The translations under genes were made by a program, and so were the position numbers. The notes beneath the pieces were generated by a model, which was given only the letters and a program-made list of their open reading frames with translations, made no database searches and was not told where the DNA came from. Of a DNA stretch of 64,000 nt, positions 53,718 to 63,592 are shown piece after piece. Position 1 is the first letter of the stretch. Each line of letters begins with the position of its first letter. The stretch comes from Burkholderia sp. SRS-46 (GTDB lineage: Bacteria; Pseudomonadota; Gammaproteobacteria; Burkholderiales; Burkholderiaceae): the NCBI RefSeq assembly GCF_004343775.1, contig NZ_PTXL01000003.1:372001-436000 (forward strand), given 5' to 3'.

Positions 53718-54153
53718 TCGGCGCGTGCTTCGGATCGGCACCGGATCAACCAGCCGTATTTCAAATGGATGTGCCCGATTTGCGAGGCGGCGCACATCCT
53801 GGTCGGCTGATGCGCCTGAGGGTCGCATCGTGATTCGGCACTCAGCGTACGCGTAGAGTGCCGCGAGACTGATTAATTCAATATCGAGTTAATTAAAATT
53901 TCTTATTTTTTATTAACCAACTCAATAAATAATATACCAGTCGATTACAGGGTAAACGATAGGAGCAATTTGACTGCTGAATAGCAAAGCCGACCTACTA
54001 TTCTTCTTACCACGATATAACGAGTGACATCCCGACGAATCAGCAACGACCAGCGCGGCACTTCAAAAACCGAATTTATCAGAATGCAATCTCACTGCGA
54101 ATTTTCACAGTGGGTTTGCGCTTGCCGTCCAATTGACCACCGGAGATATCATC
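53718..54153. other. AT-rich intergenic region before the lectin gene
   Basis: 436 nt; the part 53870-53960 is strongly A+T (runs of AATTAAAATTTC type), a likely H-NS target. No gene supported. Confidence 0.45.
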
Positions 54154-54501
54154 ATGGGATATAAAGGCGCAACATTGCTGACGAATCAGTTTTTGCTCAA
54201 AGAAGATTTTCTCGTCTCCACGGATGGTCGTTACCAGTTCATCCTGCAGGACGATGGCAATCTCGTGCTGTATCGCCTGAGCGATCATCGGCCGCTATGG
54301 GCATCCGGCACGAACGGCAAGGCCGTCTCAAAGGCAATCATGCAGCAAGACGGCAATTTCGTTATCTACGGCTATCCCGGAGCGATTTGGGCAACCGGCA
54401 CGAACGGCAAACCGAATTCCACGCTCATCGTTCAAAATGACGGAAACGTCGTCGTCTACGAACCGCAAGTCCCCGTATGGGCGACGGGCACCAACCAATA
54501 G
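54154..54501 (+). CDS. Single-domain bulb-type (B-) mannose-binding lectin
   Basis: A 115-residue protein made of one monocot-mannose-binding-lectin domain. All three carbohydrate sites keep the full QxDxNxVxY signature: QDDGNLVLY, QQDGNFVIY and QNDGNVVVY, alternating with WASGTNGK/WATGTNGK turns. GGAG 8 nt before ATG 54154 sets the start (MGYKGATLL). No signal peptide. Tandem versions of this domain form LlpA/putidacin bacteriocins; single-domain bacterial forms are less studied and may serve as adhesins, cytoplasmic lectins or toxins exported by other means. A very strong terminator follows. Confidence 0.88.
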   Translation: MGYKGATLLTNQFLLKEDFLVSTDGRYQFILQDDGNLVLYRLSDHRPLWASGTNGKAVSKAIMQQDGNFVIYGYPGAIWATGTNGKPNSTLIVQNDGNVVVYEPQVPVWATGTNQ

Positions 54502-54549
54502 CGGTTGATCTGCGGGGAATAACCGGCGCGAATATCGCATTCGCAAAAA

Positions 54550-54587
54550 AACCCCGGAGGCCGGATCGAAGTCCGGCCTCCGGGGTT
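54550..54587. terminator. Bidirectional rho-independent terminator
   Basis: A perfect 16-bp stem (AACCCCGGAGGCCGGA and its complement) with a TCGAAG loop, flanked by an A run on the left and T-rich sequence on the right. It ends the lectin gene and probably also minus-strand transcripts from the fatty-acid genes. Confidence 0.92.
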
Positions 54588-54594
54588 CTGTTTC

Positions 54595-54616
54595 AAACCG
54601 GCCCTCACGCCGGTTT
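54595..54616. terminator. Second short hairpin
   Basis: AAACCGGC/GCCGGTTT, 8-bp stem and 6-nt loop, directly after the main terminator; may serve the convergent dehydrogenase gene. Confidence 0.5.
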
Positions 54617-54673
54617 CATGCATTCGCCGGATTCACGCGGAAGCGTACACGCCACCCGCGCCCGGCGCTCACA

Positions 54674-55528
54674 TCACGCACTGTAGTCGTACACGCCGCG
54701 CCCGGTCTTCCGGCCGAGACGCCCTGCCGCGACCATCTCGCGCAGCAGCGGGCATGCACGATACTTCGGATCCCCAAAGTCCTTCAGGAACACGTCCATC
54801 ACCGCGAGGCACACGTCGAGCCCCACCAGGTCCGCCAGCGCGAGCGGCCCGATCGGATGGCTCGCGCCGAGCTTCATCCCCTGGTCGATCTCCTCGGCCG
54901 ACGCGATCCCTTCCGCGAGCACGAAGAACGCCTCGTTGATCATCGGCACCAGGATGCGGTTGACGACGAACCCCGGTGCGTTGCGCACGCCGATCGGCGA
55001 CTTGCCGAAGCGCTCGGTCAGCGCGCGCACCGCGGCGGCGGTCGCGTCGCTCGTCTGCAGCCCGCGGATGATCTCGACGAGCTGCATCAGCGGCACCGGA
55101 TTGAAGAAGTGCATACCGACGAAGCGCGACGGGTCGGCCAGCGGCGCGGCGAGCGCGGTGATCGAGATCGACGACGTGTTCGTCGCGATGATCGCATCCG
55201 GACGCGCCACGGCTTCGATCTGCTTCAGGATGCGGCCCTTCAGCTCGACGTTCTCGGTGGCCGCTTCGATCACGATGTCGGCCACCGCGAGACGCTGGTA
55301 GTCCGTCGACGTCTCGATGCGCGCGAGCGCGGCATCGCGCGACGCGGCGTCGAGCTTGTCCTTCGACACGAGCCGGTCGAGGCTGCCCTTCAGCGTCGCG
55401 ACGCCCTTCGCGAGCGCCGCTTCGTTGACGTCGATCATCACGACGTTGAGTCCCGCAACGGCCGCGGTTTGCGCAATGCCGTTGCCCATGGTGCCGGCGC
55501 CGATGACGCCTACGATTTCGATTGCCAT
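54674..55528 (-). CDS. 3-hydroxybutyryl/3-hydroxyacyl-CoA dehydrogenase
   Basis: A 284-residue NAD-dependent dehydrogenase. [15 protein letters not shown] is the Rossmann motif; [13 protein letters not shown] carries the catalytic His-Glu pair region, and [19 protein letters not shown] and [10 protein letters not shown] close the C-terminal domain. Matches bacterial Hbd/PaaH proteins, oxidising 3-hydroxyacyl-CoA. ATG 55528 selected. It follows the ketothiolase gene by 37 nt on the same strand. Confidence 0.93.
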   Translation of the reverse strand: MAIEIVGVIGAGTMGNGIAQTAAVAGLNVVMIDVNEAALAKGVATLKGSLDRLVSKDKLDAASRDAALARIETSTDYQRLAVADIVIEAATENVELKGRILKQIEAVARPDAIIATNTSSISITALAAPLADPSRFVGMHFFNPVPLMQLVEIIRGLQTSDATAAAVRALTERFGKSPIGVRNAPGFVVNRILVPMINEAFFVLAEGIASAEEIDQGMKLGASHPIGPLALADLVGLDVCLAVMDVFLKDFGDPKYRACPLLREMVAAGRLGRKTGRGVYDYSA

Positions 55529-55565
55529 GACGATTCCTGGAGTCGGATGCAGTACATGCCGATGA

Positions 55566-56759
55566 TTAAAGGTTTTCGAAAATCGCGGCAATGCCCTGCC
55601 CACCGCCGATGCACATCGTCACGAGCGCGTAGCGGCCGCCGATGCGCTTCAGCTCATACAGCGCCTTGACGGTGATCAATGCGCCGGTCGCGCCGATCGG
55701 GTGGCCGAGCGAAATGCCCGAGCCGTTCGGGTTGACCTTCGCCGGATCGAGACCGAGCTCCCTCGTCACGGCGCAGGCCTGCGCGGCGAACGCCTCGTTC
55801 GCCTCGATCACGTCGAGATCGGCGATCGTCAGCCCCGCGCGCTCGAGCGCCTTCTGCGTCGCCGGCACCGGGCCGATGCCCATGTACGCCGGATCGACGC
55901 CGGCATGCGCGTATGCCACCAGGCGCGCAAGCGGCTTCACGCCCTGCGCGCGCGCGGCGTCCGCGCTCATCATCAGCACGGCCGCGGCCGCGTCGTTGAT
56001 GCCCGATGCGTTGCCGGCCGTCACCGTGCCGTTCTCCTTCACGAACACCGGCTTCAGTTTCGTGAAATCGTCGGCGCTCGCGTCGTCGCGCACGTGCTCG
56101 TCGGTGTCGAACTGCACTTCGCCCTTGCGCGTGCGAATCGCGATCGGCAGGATCTGATCCTTGAAGCGCCCTTCCGCGGCCGCGCGCGCCGCGCGACGGT
56201 GCGATTCGAGCGCGAGCGCGTCCTGGTCCTCGCGGCTGATGCCGTACTTGCGCGCGACGTTTTCCGCGGTCACGCCCATGTGGATCCCCTGGAACGGGTC
56301 GTGCAGCGCGCCGAGCATCATGTCGACGAGCTTGCCGTCGCCCATGCGCTGGCCGAAGCGCGCGGCCGGCACGCTGTACGGCGCGCGGCTCATGTTTTCC
56401 GAGCCGCCGCCGATCGCGACGTCGGCGTCGCCGAGCATGATGGTCTGCGCGGCCGACAGGATCGCCTGCAGGCCCGAGCCGCACAGGCGGTTCACGGTCA
56501 GCGCGGGCGCGTGCTGCGCGACGCCGCCTTCGATCGCCGCGACGCGCGCGAGATACATGTCCTTCGGTTCGGTGTTCACGACGTGACCGAACACGACGTG
56601 GCCGACCGCATCGCCCGGCACGTTCGCGCGCGTCAGCACTTCGCGCACGACCTTCGCGCCCAGCTCGGTCGGCGCGAAGTCCTTCAGGCTCCCGCCGAAA
56701 CCACCGATCGCGGTACGGACACCGCTCACCACCACGACTTCTTTCGCTGCATTGCTCAT
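55566..56759 (-). CDS. bktB: Beta-ketothiolase BktB
   Basis: A 397-residue thiolase. [18 protein letters not shown] holds the nucleophilic Cys, [11 protein letters not shown] the middle motif, [18 protein letters not shown] the His, and CIGGGQG the second Cys. The whole sequence follows Cupriavidus BktB closely, an enzyme with broad acyl-chain range used in beta-oxidation and polyhydroxyalkanoate precursor supply. GAGGAG precedes ATG 56759. Confidence 0.9.
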   Translation of the reverse strand: MSNAAKEVVVVSGVRTAIGGFGGSLKDFAPTELGAKVVREVLTRANVPGDAVGHVVFGHVVNTEPKDMYLARVAAIEGGVAQHAPALTVNRLCGSGLQAILSAAQTIMLGDADVAIGGGSENMSRAPYSVPAARFGQRMGDGKLVDMMLGALHDPFQGIHMGVTAENVARKYGISREDQDALALESHRRAARAAAEGRFKDQILPIAIRTRKGEVQFDTDEHVRDDASADDFTKLKPVFVKENGTVTAGNASGINDAAAAVLMMSADAARAQGVKPLARLVAYAHAGVDPAYMGIGPVPATQKALERAGLTIADLDVIEANEAFAAQACAVTRELGLDPAKVNPNGSGISLGHPIGATGALITVKALYELKRIGGRYALVTMCIGGGQGIAAIFENL

Positions 56760-56802
56760 CGTCTCACTCCTCTTCGTGCGCACCGGGATGCGCGGTCACG
56801 CG

Positions 56803-58476
56803 TTACATGTTCGGGTAATTCGGCCCGCCACCGCCTTCCGGCGTGACCCACACGATGTTCTGCGTCGGGTCCTTGATGTCGCAGGTCTTGCAGTGCACGC
56901 AGTTCTGCGCGTTGATCACCAGGCGATCGCTGCCGTCGTCGTTCTTCACGAACTCGTACACCGCCGCCGGGCAGAACCGCCCCTCCGGCCCCGCGTACGT
57001 GCGCAGGTTCACGTTCACCGGCACGTTCGCATCCTTCAGCGTCAGGTGCGCCGGCTGGTTCTCCTCGTGGTTCGTGTTCGAGATGAACACCGACGACAGC
57101 CGGTCGAACGTCAGCTTGCCGTCCGGCTTCGGATATTCGATCGGCTCGCACTGCGACGCCGGCTTCAGCGTCTCGTGGTCCGCATGCTTGTGATGCAGCG
57201 TCCACGGCACGTTGCCGCCCATCACCTTCTGCTCGAGGCCGACCATCAGCGTGCCGAGGTACAGCCCCTTCGCCATCCACTGCTTGAAGTTGCGCGCGCG
57301 GTACAGCTCGTTGTACAGCCACGACTGCTTGAACGCATCCGGATACGCGTTCAGCTCGTCGCCCTGGCGGCCGGCCTGCACCGCGTCGAACGCCGCGTCG
57401 GCCGCCAGCATGCCGGTCTTGATCGCCGCGTGGCTGCCCTTGATGCGCGACGCGTTCAGGAAGCCCGCGTCGTCGCCGATCAGCGCGCCGCCCGGGAACA
57501 CCGTCTTCGGCAGCGACAGCAGCCCGCCTGCCGTGATCGCGCGCGCGCCGTACGACACGCGCTTGCCGCCTTCGAGGAACGCGCGGATCGACGGGTGCGT
57601 CTTGTAGCGCTGGAATTCCTCGAACGGCGACAGGTACGGGTTCGTGTAGCCGAGGCCCACCACGAAGCCGACCACGACCTGGTTGTTGTCCATGTGGTAC
57701 AGGAACGAGCCGCCGTAGGTGTCCGACTTCAGCGGCCAGCCGGCGGTGTGGATCACGAGGCCCGGCTTGTGCTTGGCCGGATCGATTTCCCACAGCTCCT
57801 TGATGCCGATCCCGTAGGCCTGCGGATCCGCGTTCGCGTCGAGCTTGAACGTCGAGATCAGCTGGCGGCCGAGGTGGCCGCGGCAGCCTTCGGCGAACAG
57901 CGTGTACTTCGCGTGCAGCTCCATGCCGAGCTGGAAGTTCTCGGTCGGCTCGCCGTCCTTGCCCACGCCCATGTTGCCGGTCGCGACGCCCTTCACCGAG
58001 CCGTCGTCGTTGTAGAGGATCTCGGCGGCCGGGAAGCCCGGGAAGATCTCGACGCCCAGCGCCTCGGCCTGCGTGCCGAGCCAGCGCGTGACGTTGCCCA
58101 GCGAGATCACGTAGTTTCCGTGGTTCTTGAAGTTCTCCGGCAGCGCCCAGTTCGGCGTCTGCATCGCGCTCTTCTCGGACAGGAACAGGAAGCGGTCTTC
58201 CGTCACCTCGACGGTGAGCGGGGCGCCCTGTTCCTTCCAGTCGGGGAACAGCTCGGTGATCGCGCGCGGGTCCATCACCGCGCCCGACAGGATGTGCGCG
58301 CCGATCTCGGAACCCTTCTCGAGCACGCACACGCCGATCTCGGCGCCTTTCTCGGCAGCCAGCTGCTTGAGCCGGATCGCGGCGGACAGCCCGGCCGGGC
58401 CGCCACCGACGATCACGACGTCGTATTCCATCGATTCGCGCGGGCCGTATTGCGCGATCAGATCCTGGTTATTCAA
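56803..58476 (-). CDS. Electron-transfer-flavoprotein:ubiquinone oxidoreductase
   Basis: A 557-residue membrane-associated flavo/iron-sulfur protein passing electrons from ETF to ubiquinone. YDVVIVGGGPAGLSAAIRL is the FAD site; the C-terminal [4Fe-4S] site is CPAAVYEF plus NCVHCKTCDIKDP, all four Cys present. Start is TTG 58476, chosen for GGAGGAG 8 nt upstream; it gives a normal-length protein, while ATG at MEYDVV would remove conserved residues. It serves the neighbouring acyl-CoA dehydrogenase. Confidence 0.92.
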   Translation of the reverse strand: MNNQDLIAQYGPRESMEYDVVIVGGGPAGLSAAIRLKQLAAEKGAEIGVCVLEKGSEIGAHILSGAVMDPRAITELFPDWKEQGAPLTVEVTEDRFLFLSEKSAMQTPNWALPENFKNHGNYVISLGNVTRWLGTQAEALGVEIFPGFPAAEILYNDDGSVKGVATGNMGVGKDGEPTENFQLGMELHAKYTLFAEGCRGHLGRQLISTFKLDANADPQAYGIGIKELWEIDPAKHKPGLVIHTAGWPLKSDTYGGSFLYHMDNNQVVVGFVVGLGYTNPYLSPFEEFQRYKTHPSIRAFLEGGKRVSYGARAITAGGLLSLPKTVFPGGALIGDDAGFLNASRIKGSHAAIKTGMLAADAAFDAVQAGRQGDELNAYPDAFKQSWLYNELYRARNFKQWMAKGLYLGTLMVGLEQKVMGGNVPWTLHHKHADHETLKPASQCEPIEYPKPDGKLTFDRLSSVFISNTNHEENQPAHLTLKDANVPVNVNLRTYAGPEGRFCPAAVYEFVKNDDGSDRLVINAQNCVHCKTCDIKDPTQNIVWVTPEGGGGPNYPNM

Positions 58477-58506
58477 AATCCTGTCTCCTCCTGGCACCTG
58501 TCGTGC

Positions 58507-60297
58507 TCAGAACTGATCTTCCGTCAGCGCGAGCACGCCGTCGCCACCCTTCGCGCCGACGATCGATGCCGCGAACCCGTCCGCCTGCACGAGCAGGTGC
58601 TCCGCGTAGTGCTGCGCGATCGCGATCTTCGCGTCGTAGAACGCCGGGTCGCTCGCGCGGTTCGCGTGCGCCACCACCAGCGCGCGCCCCATCTGCCACC
58701 CGCACAGCACCACGCCCGCGAGCTTCAGGTACGCCACGCTGCCCGCGAACACCGCGTTCGGGTCGCGCTTCGTGTTCTCCACCACGTAATCCACCACCGC
58801 CGACAGCGCTTGCGCGCCCTTCTCGAGCTGCACCTTCATCGCCGCCGCCGCCGCGCCGTCCAGCTTCCCCAGCGCTTCGGCCGTCTGACCGATCTCGCCG
58901 ATCAGCGCCTTCGCCACCGCGCCGCCGTCGCGCACCGTCTTGCGCCCGACCAGGTCGTTCGCCTGGATCGCCGTCGTGCCTTCGTAGATCGCCAGGATCC
59001 GCGCATCGCGGTAGTACTGCGCCGCGCCCGTCTCCTCGATGAAGCCCATCCCGCCGTGCACCTGCACGCCCAGGCTCGCCACGTCGTTCACCATCTCCGT
59101 GCTCCAGCCCTTCACGACCGGCACCAGATATTCGTAGATTGCCTGATGACGCGCACGCGTCGCCTCGTCCGAATGGCGGTGGGCAATGTCGCTGTGCGCC
59201 GCCGCCACGTACGACAGCGCCCGCGCGCCTTCCGTCAGCGCGCGCATCGTGCCGAGCATCCGGCGCACGTCCGGGTGGTGGATGATCGTCACCGACTGCT
59301 TCGCCGAGCCATCCACCGGCCGGCTCTGCACCCGCTCCTTCGCGAATTCCGCCGCCTTCCGGTACGCACGGTCGGCCACGCCGATCCCCTGCATCCCGAC
59401 GCCGAAGCGCGCCGCGTTCATCATGATGAACATGTATTCGAGCCCGCGATTCTCCTCGCCGACCAGGTAGCCGATCGCGCCGCCGTGGTCGCCGTACTGC
59501 AGCACCGCCGTCGGGCTCGCCTTGATGCCAAGCTTGTGCTCGATCGACACGCAGTGCACGTCGTTGCGCGCGCCCAGCGAGCCGTCTTCGTTGACCAGGA
59601 ACTTCGGCACGATGAACAGCGAAATGCCCTTCACGCCTTCCGGCGCGTTCGGCGTGCGCGCCAGCACGAGGTGGACGATGTTCTCGGCCATGTCGTGCTC
59701 GCCCCACGTGATGAAGATCTTGGTGCCGAACACCTTGTACGACCCGTCGCCCTGCGGCTCGGCGCGCGAGCGCACCATCGCGAGGTCGGAGCCCGCCTGC
59801 GGCTCGGTCAGGTTCATCGTGCCGGTCCATTCGCCGGAGATCAGCTTCGGCACGTAGCGCTGCTTCTGTTCCTCGGTGCCCGCGGTCAGCAGCGCCTCGA
59901 TCGCGCCGTCGGTCAGCAGCGGACACAGCGCGAACGACAGGTTCGACGCGTTCAGCATCTCGATGCACGGCGTCGCGATCAGCTTCGGCAGGCCCTGGCC
60001 GTCGTATTCGGCCGGATGCTGCAGCCCCTGCCAGCCGCCTTCGACGAACTGGCGGAACGCTTCCTTGAAGCCCGGCGTCGCGGTCACCACGCCGTCCTTC
60101 CAGCTGCTCGGGTTGCGATCGCCGTCGACGTTCAGCGGCGCCAGCACTTCGCCGCAGAATTTCGCGGATTCGTCGAGCACGGCCTGCGCGGTGTCGAAAC
60201 CCGCGTCCTCGAAGCCCGGCAACTGCGCAACGGCGTCGATGCCGGCGAGTTCCTTCAGCACGAACAGCATGTCCTTGACGGGGGCGGTATAGCTCAT
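58507..60297 (-). CDS. Acyl-CoA dehydrogenase (large, FadE/DmdC-type)
   Basis: A 596-residue flavoenzyme. TMNLTEPQAGSDLAMVRS is the flavin/substrate motif, KVFGTKIFITWGEHDM the second, and ARILAIYEGTTAIQANDL carries the catalytic Glu. The C-terminal extension (~90 residues) is typical of the 590-600 aa class of long-chain or DmdC-like dehydrogenases. Neighbours cover the ETF-QO, dehydrogenase and thiolase steps. ATG 60297. Confidence 0.92.
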   Translation of the reverse strand: MSYTAPVKDMLFVLKELAGIDAVAQLPGFEDAGFDTAQAVLDESAKFCGEVLAPLNVDGDRNPSSWKDGVVTATPGFKEAFRQFVEGGWQGLQHPAEYDGQGLPKLIATPCIEMLNASNLSFALCPLLTDGAIEALLTAGTEEQKQRYVPKLISGEWTGTMNLTEPQAGSDLAMVRSRAEPQGDGSYKVFGTKIFITWGEHDMAENIVHLVLARTPNAPEGVKGISLFIVPKFLVNEDGSLGARNDVHCVSIEHKLGIKASPTAVLQYGDHGGAIGYLVGEENRGLEYMFIMMNAARFGVGMQGIGVADRAYRKAAEFAKERVQSRPVDGSAKQSVTIIHHPDVRRMLGTMRALTEGARALSYVAAAHSDIAHRHSDEATRARHQAIYEYLVPVVKGWSTEMVNDVASLGVQVHGGMGFIEETGAAQYYRDARILAIYEGTTAIQANDLVGRKTVRDGGAVAKALIGEIGQTAEALGKLDGAAAAAMKVQLEKGAQALSAVVDYVVENTKRDPNAVFAGSVAYLKLAGVVLCGWQMGRALVVAHANRASDPAFYDAKIAIAQHYAEHLLVQADGFAASIVGAKGGDGVLALTEDQF

Positions 60298-60472
60298 GAT
60301 CGATCTTCCAGTCTGGCGGGGATAGGGGGTTCGCCATGCGGCCCGATACGGCAAAATCGGCCAGCCAATGGCGACGTCCGGCAAATCGTAACCCCCGGAT
60401 GCCGGATTTCCATTGTCATATCCGGCCCACCTGGTGACAAAACCGGCCACGCCATGCACCGCAGCATGCCGG

Positions 60473-61273
60473 TCAGCGCGCCGCCAAAGCCCCGTCCGCC
60501 AATGCCCCGCGGAATTTCGCGAGCTGGCGCGACTCGGCCACCAGCCGGCCCTCGCAATCGCGCAATGCGCCGTCGATGCCCAGCAGGCCGTCGCGCACCT
60601 CCGTCGACGCGAAGCGTGCGTGGATCGGCCCGGGCGCGGGTCGCGCCTTCAGGTGCACCGCGTATTCGATGGTCGGCACCGAGCCCCACTGCGTGCGATC
60701 GACGACGTTATAGACCGGCGGCGGAAACGCATCGGCGAACAGCACCAGCGATCCGAGGGTCGAAACCGGCTCGCCGTTCAGCGCGATCCAGCCTTCGATC
60801 GCCGCCGCCTGATCCGGGCCGGGCCGCTGCAACGCCCCCGGTGCGAGGGACAGGTCGAACCGGGACACGAACGACTGCATCGGCTCCGGCAACGCGCGCG
60901 CATCGACGCGGGTGCACGCTTCGTGCGGCGTAACGGCGGCCGGCTCGGGCGACAGGCGCGCCGTCGCGCCGGTCGTCCGGGAAAAATCGCTGAACGTCGC
61001 GACGTAGAACGCCTTGAGTTCACCGCCCTGGACCAGCGACAGCGTGGCGCGCGACAGGCTCTTCGTCGAACCGAGATCGTTGATGCACGCCGTCGCGGGG
61101 CCGGCGCTCGGGTGCCCGATGAAGCTCGCATGGATCGCGAGCAGGTCGGGATGCGCGCTACGGGCGGCGAGCGTGTCGGCCGCCAGCGTCGCGAGGTAGC
61201 CGCCGTTCGGATAGCCGAGGACGTTGAACCGCGATGAAATGTCGAGGGGGATTTCCGCGCTGAATCGAGACAT
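60473..61273 (-). CDS. Acyl-CoA thioesterase (double hot-dog, TesB-like)
   Basis: A 266-residue protein. FNVLGYPNGGYLATLAADTL and IHASFIGHPSAGPATACI form the first hot-dog half; VYNVVDRTQWGSVPTIEYAVH and LGIDGALRDCEGRLVAESRQL the second. Matches the thioesterase family with two fused hot-dog domains that hydrolyse acyl-CoA. ATG 61273 (MSRFSAEIP) is preceded by GGAG. Separated by 175 nt from the acyl-CoA dehydrogenase gene. Confidence 0.82.
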   Translation of the reverse strand: MSRFSAEIPLDISSRFNVLGYPNGGYLATLAADTLAARSAHPDLLAIHASFIGHPSAGPATACINDLGSTKSLSRATLSLVQGGELKAFYVATFSDFSRTTGATARLSPEPAAVTPHEACTRVDARALPEPMQSFVSRFDLSLAPGALQRPGPDQAAAIEGWIALNGEPVSTLGSLVLFADAFPPPVYNVVDRTQWGSVPTIEYAVHLKARPAPGPIHARFASTEVRDGLLGIDGALRDCEGRLVAESRQLAKFRGALADGALAAR

Positions 61274-61462
61274 GCCTGCGCTCCGTTTCGTATGGGATGG
61301 CGGACACACTGCCGACCCCAAGCGTAACGAACACGCGTTGATGTTTGAAATTCATCCGATGAATCGTGCGCAATCAGCGCCGTGAATGGCAGGCCGTGTC
61401 GGGTGCCGCGGAAGGTGAAAACTGCGCCCGGTCAGTGAAAAATTGCTGCCACATATCCGGCC

Positions 61463-61621
61463 GGGTCGCGTTCCAGGTCGCGCCCGACAAGGGCTGGTTC
61501 AAGGAAGCCGGCGTCGACGTCGATTTCGAGTGGTTCGATGACTCGGCGTCGCTCGGCGCGTTCTCCGCGGGCAAGCTCGACGCCGTCGCGGCGACCAACG
61601 GCGATGCGCTCGTCACGGGCG
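61463..61621 (+). pseudogene. Remnant of an ABC-transporter substrate-binding protein gene
   Basis: A 53-codon island reading [20 protein letters not shown] and [19 protein letters not shown] matches the N-terminal region of SsuA/NMT1-type (nitrate, sulfonate, taurine) periplasmic binding proteins. Flanking sequence is unrelated on both sides, so only this fragment is left. Confidence 0.75.
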
Positions 61622-61662
61622 CGGCGCAATGCGGCGGCCCGGCGTGCGCCGGCACGCCCGCG

Positions 61663-62931
61663 CTAATTCACGCATTCCGGCACCACCGGGTCGTTGCTGC
61701 CCGTGTAGATGAATCCGTCGGAGATCCATTGATTCGAGTCGAGTCGATACCAAAGCCGTGTGGCGCCCCAGTTGCCGTTCACGGCGTCGCCGTACTTGTG
61801 GCAAGCAAGCTGCACGGTGCGCCCATTCTCGAGCGAACCGACAATCGGCGCCGACAACGAAGGCGCGCTGCGCAGATTCGCCTGCCCCGGTGCCTGTACA
61901 CGCGCACTGACGGGCGTGGACGGGTCGCCGGAATCCGCGCCCCCGTAGTTGACCAGCCACGCCTGCGGGGAGACGCGCCGCTGATTGCGAACCGCGTATC
62001 CGGAATACGGTGAAGTGCCCTCGAAGAATTGCCAGCCGCCGATCGTCATGCCATTGACCGACACGTCATTGCCATCCTTGCTCAATGAAAAGTGAACATG
62101 CGGCCCCGTCGTCTGTCCGCCGCACGGCAGGCCGTTTCCGACGCTGCCGAGATATTCCCCCTGACGGATACGCGTACCGCTGTTCAGCGACGTCAGCTGG
62201 ACCATGTGGTAATACGTCGTCGCATAGCCGTTGTCGTGAACCACCTTCACGATTGCGCTGCCGTTGCGCTCGCAGCTCTTGTAGAGATAACCGTCTCGCG
62301 CCGCCAGCACGCGGCCGTTGCCACCCGAGAAATCGAGGGAGTTATACGGCCTGCTTTGTCCGGACCAGCCGTGTGCGCCGCCCGTCCAATACCACCCGGC
62401 ATTCGGTTCCCACGGCAACGCAAGGCCCGGTTGCGGCAATGCAGCCGACCGTGGTGCAAGCGATGCGCGTCTTGACGCCAGATTTTTCCGCTCGTCGGCC
62501 GCGAGCAGCGTGGGTGGCGCCGCGTCGAGCCATTCTCCAAACTTGCTGCTGCCCTCCACGCCCGCGATCCATCGGCCATTCACGTTGCGCGCAATGAACA
62601 GCTTCGTGACGGGATCGGCGGATTCGTCATTACGCAGGATTTGCGTCGCAGTGCCAAATACCCATCCGGAAACGTCGTCGGTTTTTATCGCCTCGACCAG
62701 GCCGCTCTCCGACTGGGCCGGCAGTGTCAACGTCCTGCCCGATCGCGATTCGAGCGCCTGCTCGATCGAGCGTTGCAACGACGTCTCGATTGACGCCGCA
62801 TGGGCGATTTCGGCAAGGCTGGCTGCAATCAGCAGGATTCCAATGAAGTATTGAATCGAATTCAATGAAGAACGGCCTGATAAATTGCGCATAGTTAAAT
62901 GCACCACGGAAAGGGTTTGCAAGAAGTTCAT
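61663..62931 (-). CDS. Secreted LasA-like M23 metallopeptidase with C-terminal SH3-type domain
   Basis: A 422-residue exported endopeptidase. The signal segment [18 protein letters not shown] ends near residue 45. The catalytic domain (about residues 180-320) has His then Asp thirteen residues later (GGAHGWS...YNSLDFSGG), the spacing of LasA/beta-lytic proteases, and GPHVHF supplying the other His residues; TTYYHMVQL and GGQTTGPH are also conserved. Residues ~350-422 look like an SH3b cell-wall-binding module ([20 protein letters not shown]). Likely substrate: pentaglycine or other peptidoglycan peptide bridges of competing bacteria. ATG 62931; an ATG at 62892 is possible. Confidence 0.88.
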   Translation of the reverse strand: MNFLQTLSVVHLTMRNLSGRSSLNSIQYFIGILLIAASLAEIAHAASIETSLQRSIEQALESRSGRTLTLPAQSESGLVEAIKTDDVSGWVFGTATQILRNDESADPVTKLFIARNVNGRWIAGVEGSSKFGEWLDAAPPTLLAADERKNLASRRASLAPRSAALPQPGLALPWEPNAGWYWTGGAHGWSGQSRPYNSLDFSGGNGRVLAARDGYLYKSCERNGSAIVKVVHDNGYATTYYHMVQLTSLNSGTRIRQGEYLGSVGNGLPCGGQTTGPHVHFSLSKDGNDVSVNGMTIGGWQFFEGTSPYSGYAVRNQRRVSPQAWLVNYGGADSGDPSTPVSARVQAPGQANLRSAPSLSAPIVGSLENGRTVQLACHKYGDAVNGNWGATRLWYRLDSNQWISDGFIYTGSNDPVVPECVN

Positions 62932-63195
62932 GACAGCGGCATCAAGCCTATATCATTCGCCAGTCATTGCAAGGGAAATGCAATATATCCGGACGCGTTT
63001 TTAAATAGGCTGCTCCAGCTGAAATTCTTGACGCGATAGTTTCAAAGTAATTTGACCGCTCCGGAAACCGGAATCGATCGGTCTGGAATCACCTTGCGGG
63101 TTTCGATGGATTTCCTATGATTCAACTCGGTTTGATCGAGCACACCCCAGTCATGTATTTCCACGCATGTAATGCATACCTAAAAAGGTGAGAAC
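62932..63195. other. Divergent intergenic region
   Basis: 264 nt between the peptidase (minus) and the small secreted protein (plus). Nothing beyond the expected promoters was recognised. Confidence 0.4.
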
Positions 63196-63564
63196 ATGAA
63201 CGTACTGAAATCCACACTCGGCATCGGGCTCCTGTGCATCTCGACTGCCGCCTTTCCTGGTGTCATCCATACCCCGCCGGTCACCCTGGGCAGTATCGCG
63301 GTGCTCGGCAGCGCATTTGGCGGGCACGTCGCACCCGGGAACATGGAGATTTACGTGCCCGCCGGCATTCAGCTTTCCGGCGCCGTAAATTGCGATATCC
63401 ATTACGTCACCACACTCAAGACAATCGATCCCGACAGGAGCATGTTGTCACTGTTGCGCGATGCGAAGAATGCCAGTCAACAGGTTCGACTCTGGATAAG
63501 CGACGATCCCGTTTACACCGCCTACCCGGGAAGATGCAGCCTGTTGTCCGTCGAGCGCTTGTAG
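63196..63564 (+). CDS. Small secreted protein, unknown function
   Basis: A 122-residue protein with a signal peptide (MNVLKSTLGIGLLCISTAAF, cleavage near FPG-VIH). The mature part starts with Gly/Val-rich sequence and holds two Cys (NCDIHY and GRCSLL), a probable disulfide. AAGGTGAGAAC precedes the ATG. It is divergent from the LasA-like peptidase and could be its secreted partner or inhibitor, but no homologue is recognised. Confidence 0.6.
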   Translation: MNVLKSTLGIGLLCISTAAFPGVIHTPPVTLGSIAVLGSAFGGHVAPGNMEIYVPAGIQLSGAVNCDIHYVTTLKTIDPDRSMLSLLRDAKNASQQVRLWISDDPVYTAYPGRCSLLSVERL

Positions 63565-63592
63565 ATCGGCTGTCCGCGCACGGTTGCGACGC

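Noticed and set aside
49524..53828. Very long minus-strand open frame (over 1400 codons) opposite the oxidase-lipoxygenase gene
   Set aside because: His/Arg/Val-rich translation with no domain character; it is the high-GC antisense shadow of the real gene.
56752..60933. Long plus-strand open frame across bktB, ETF-QO and acyl-CoA dehydrogenase
   Set aside because: Arg/His-rich shadow; the minus strand has full-length family members with all catalytic motifs.
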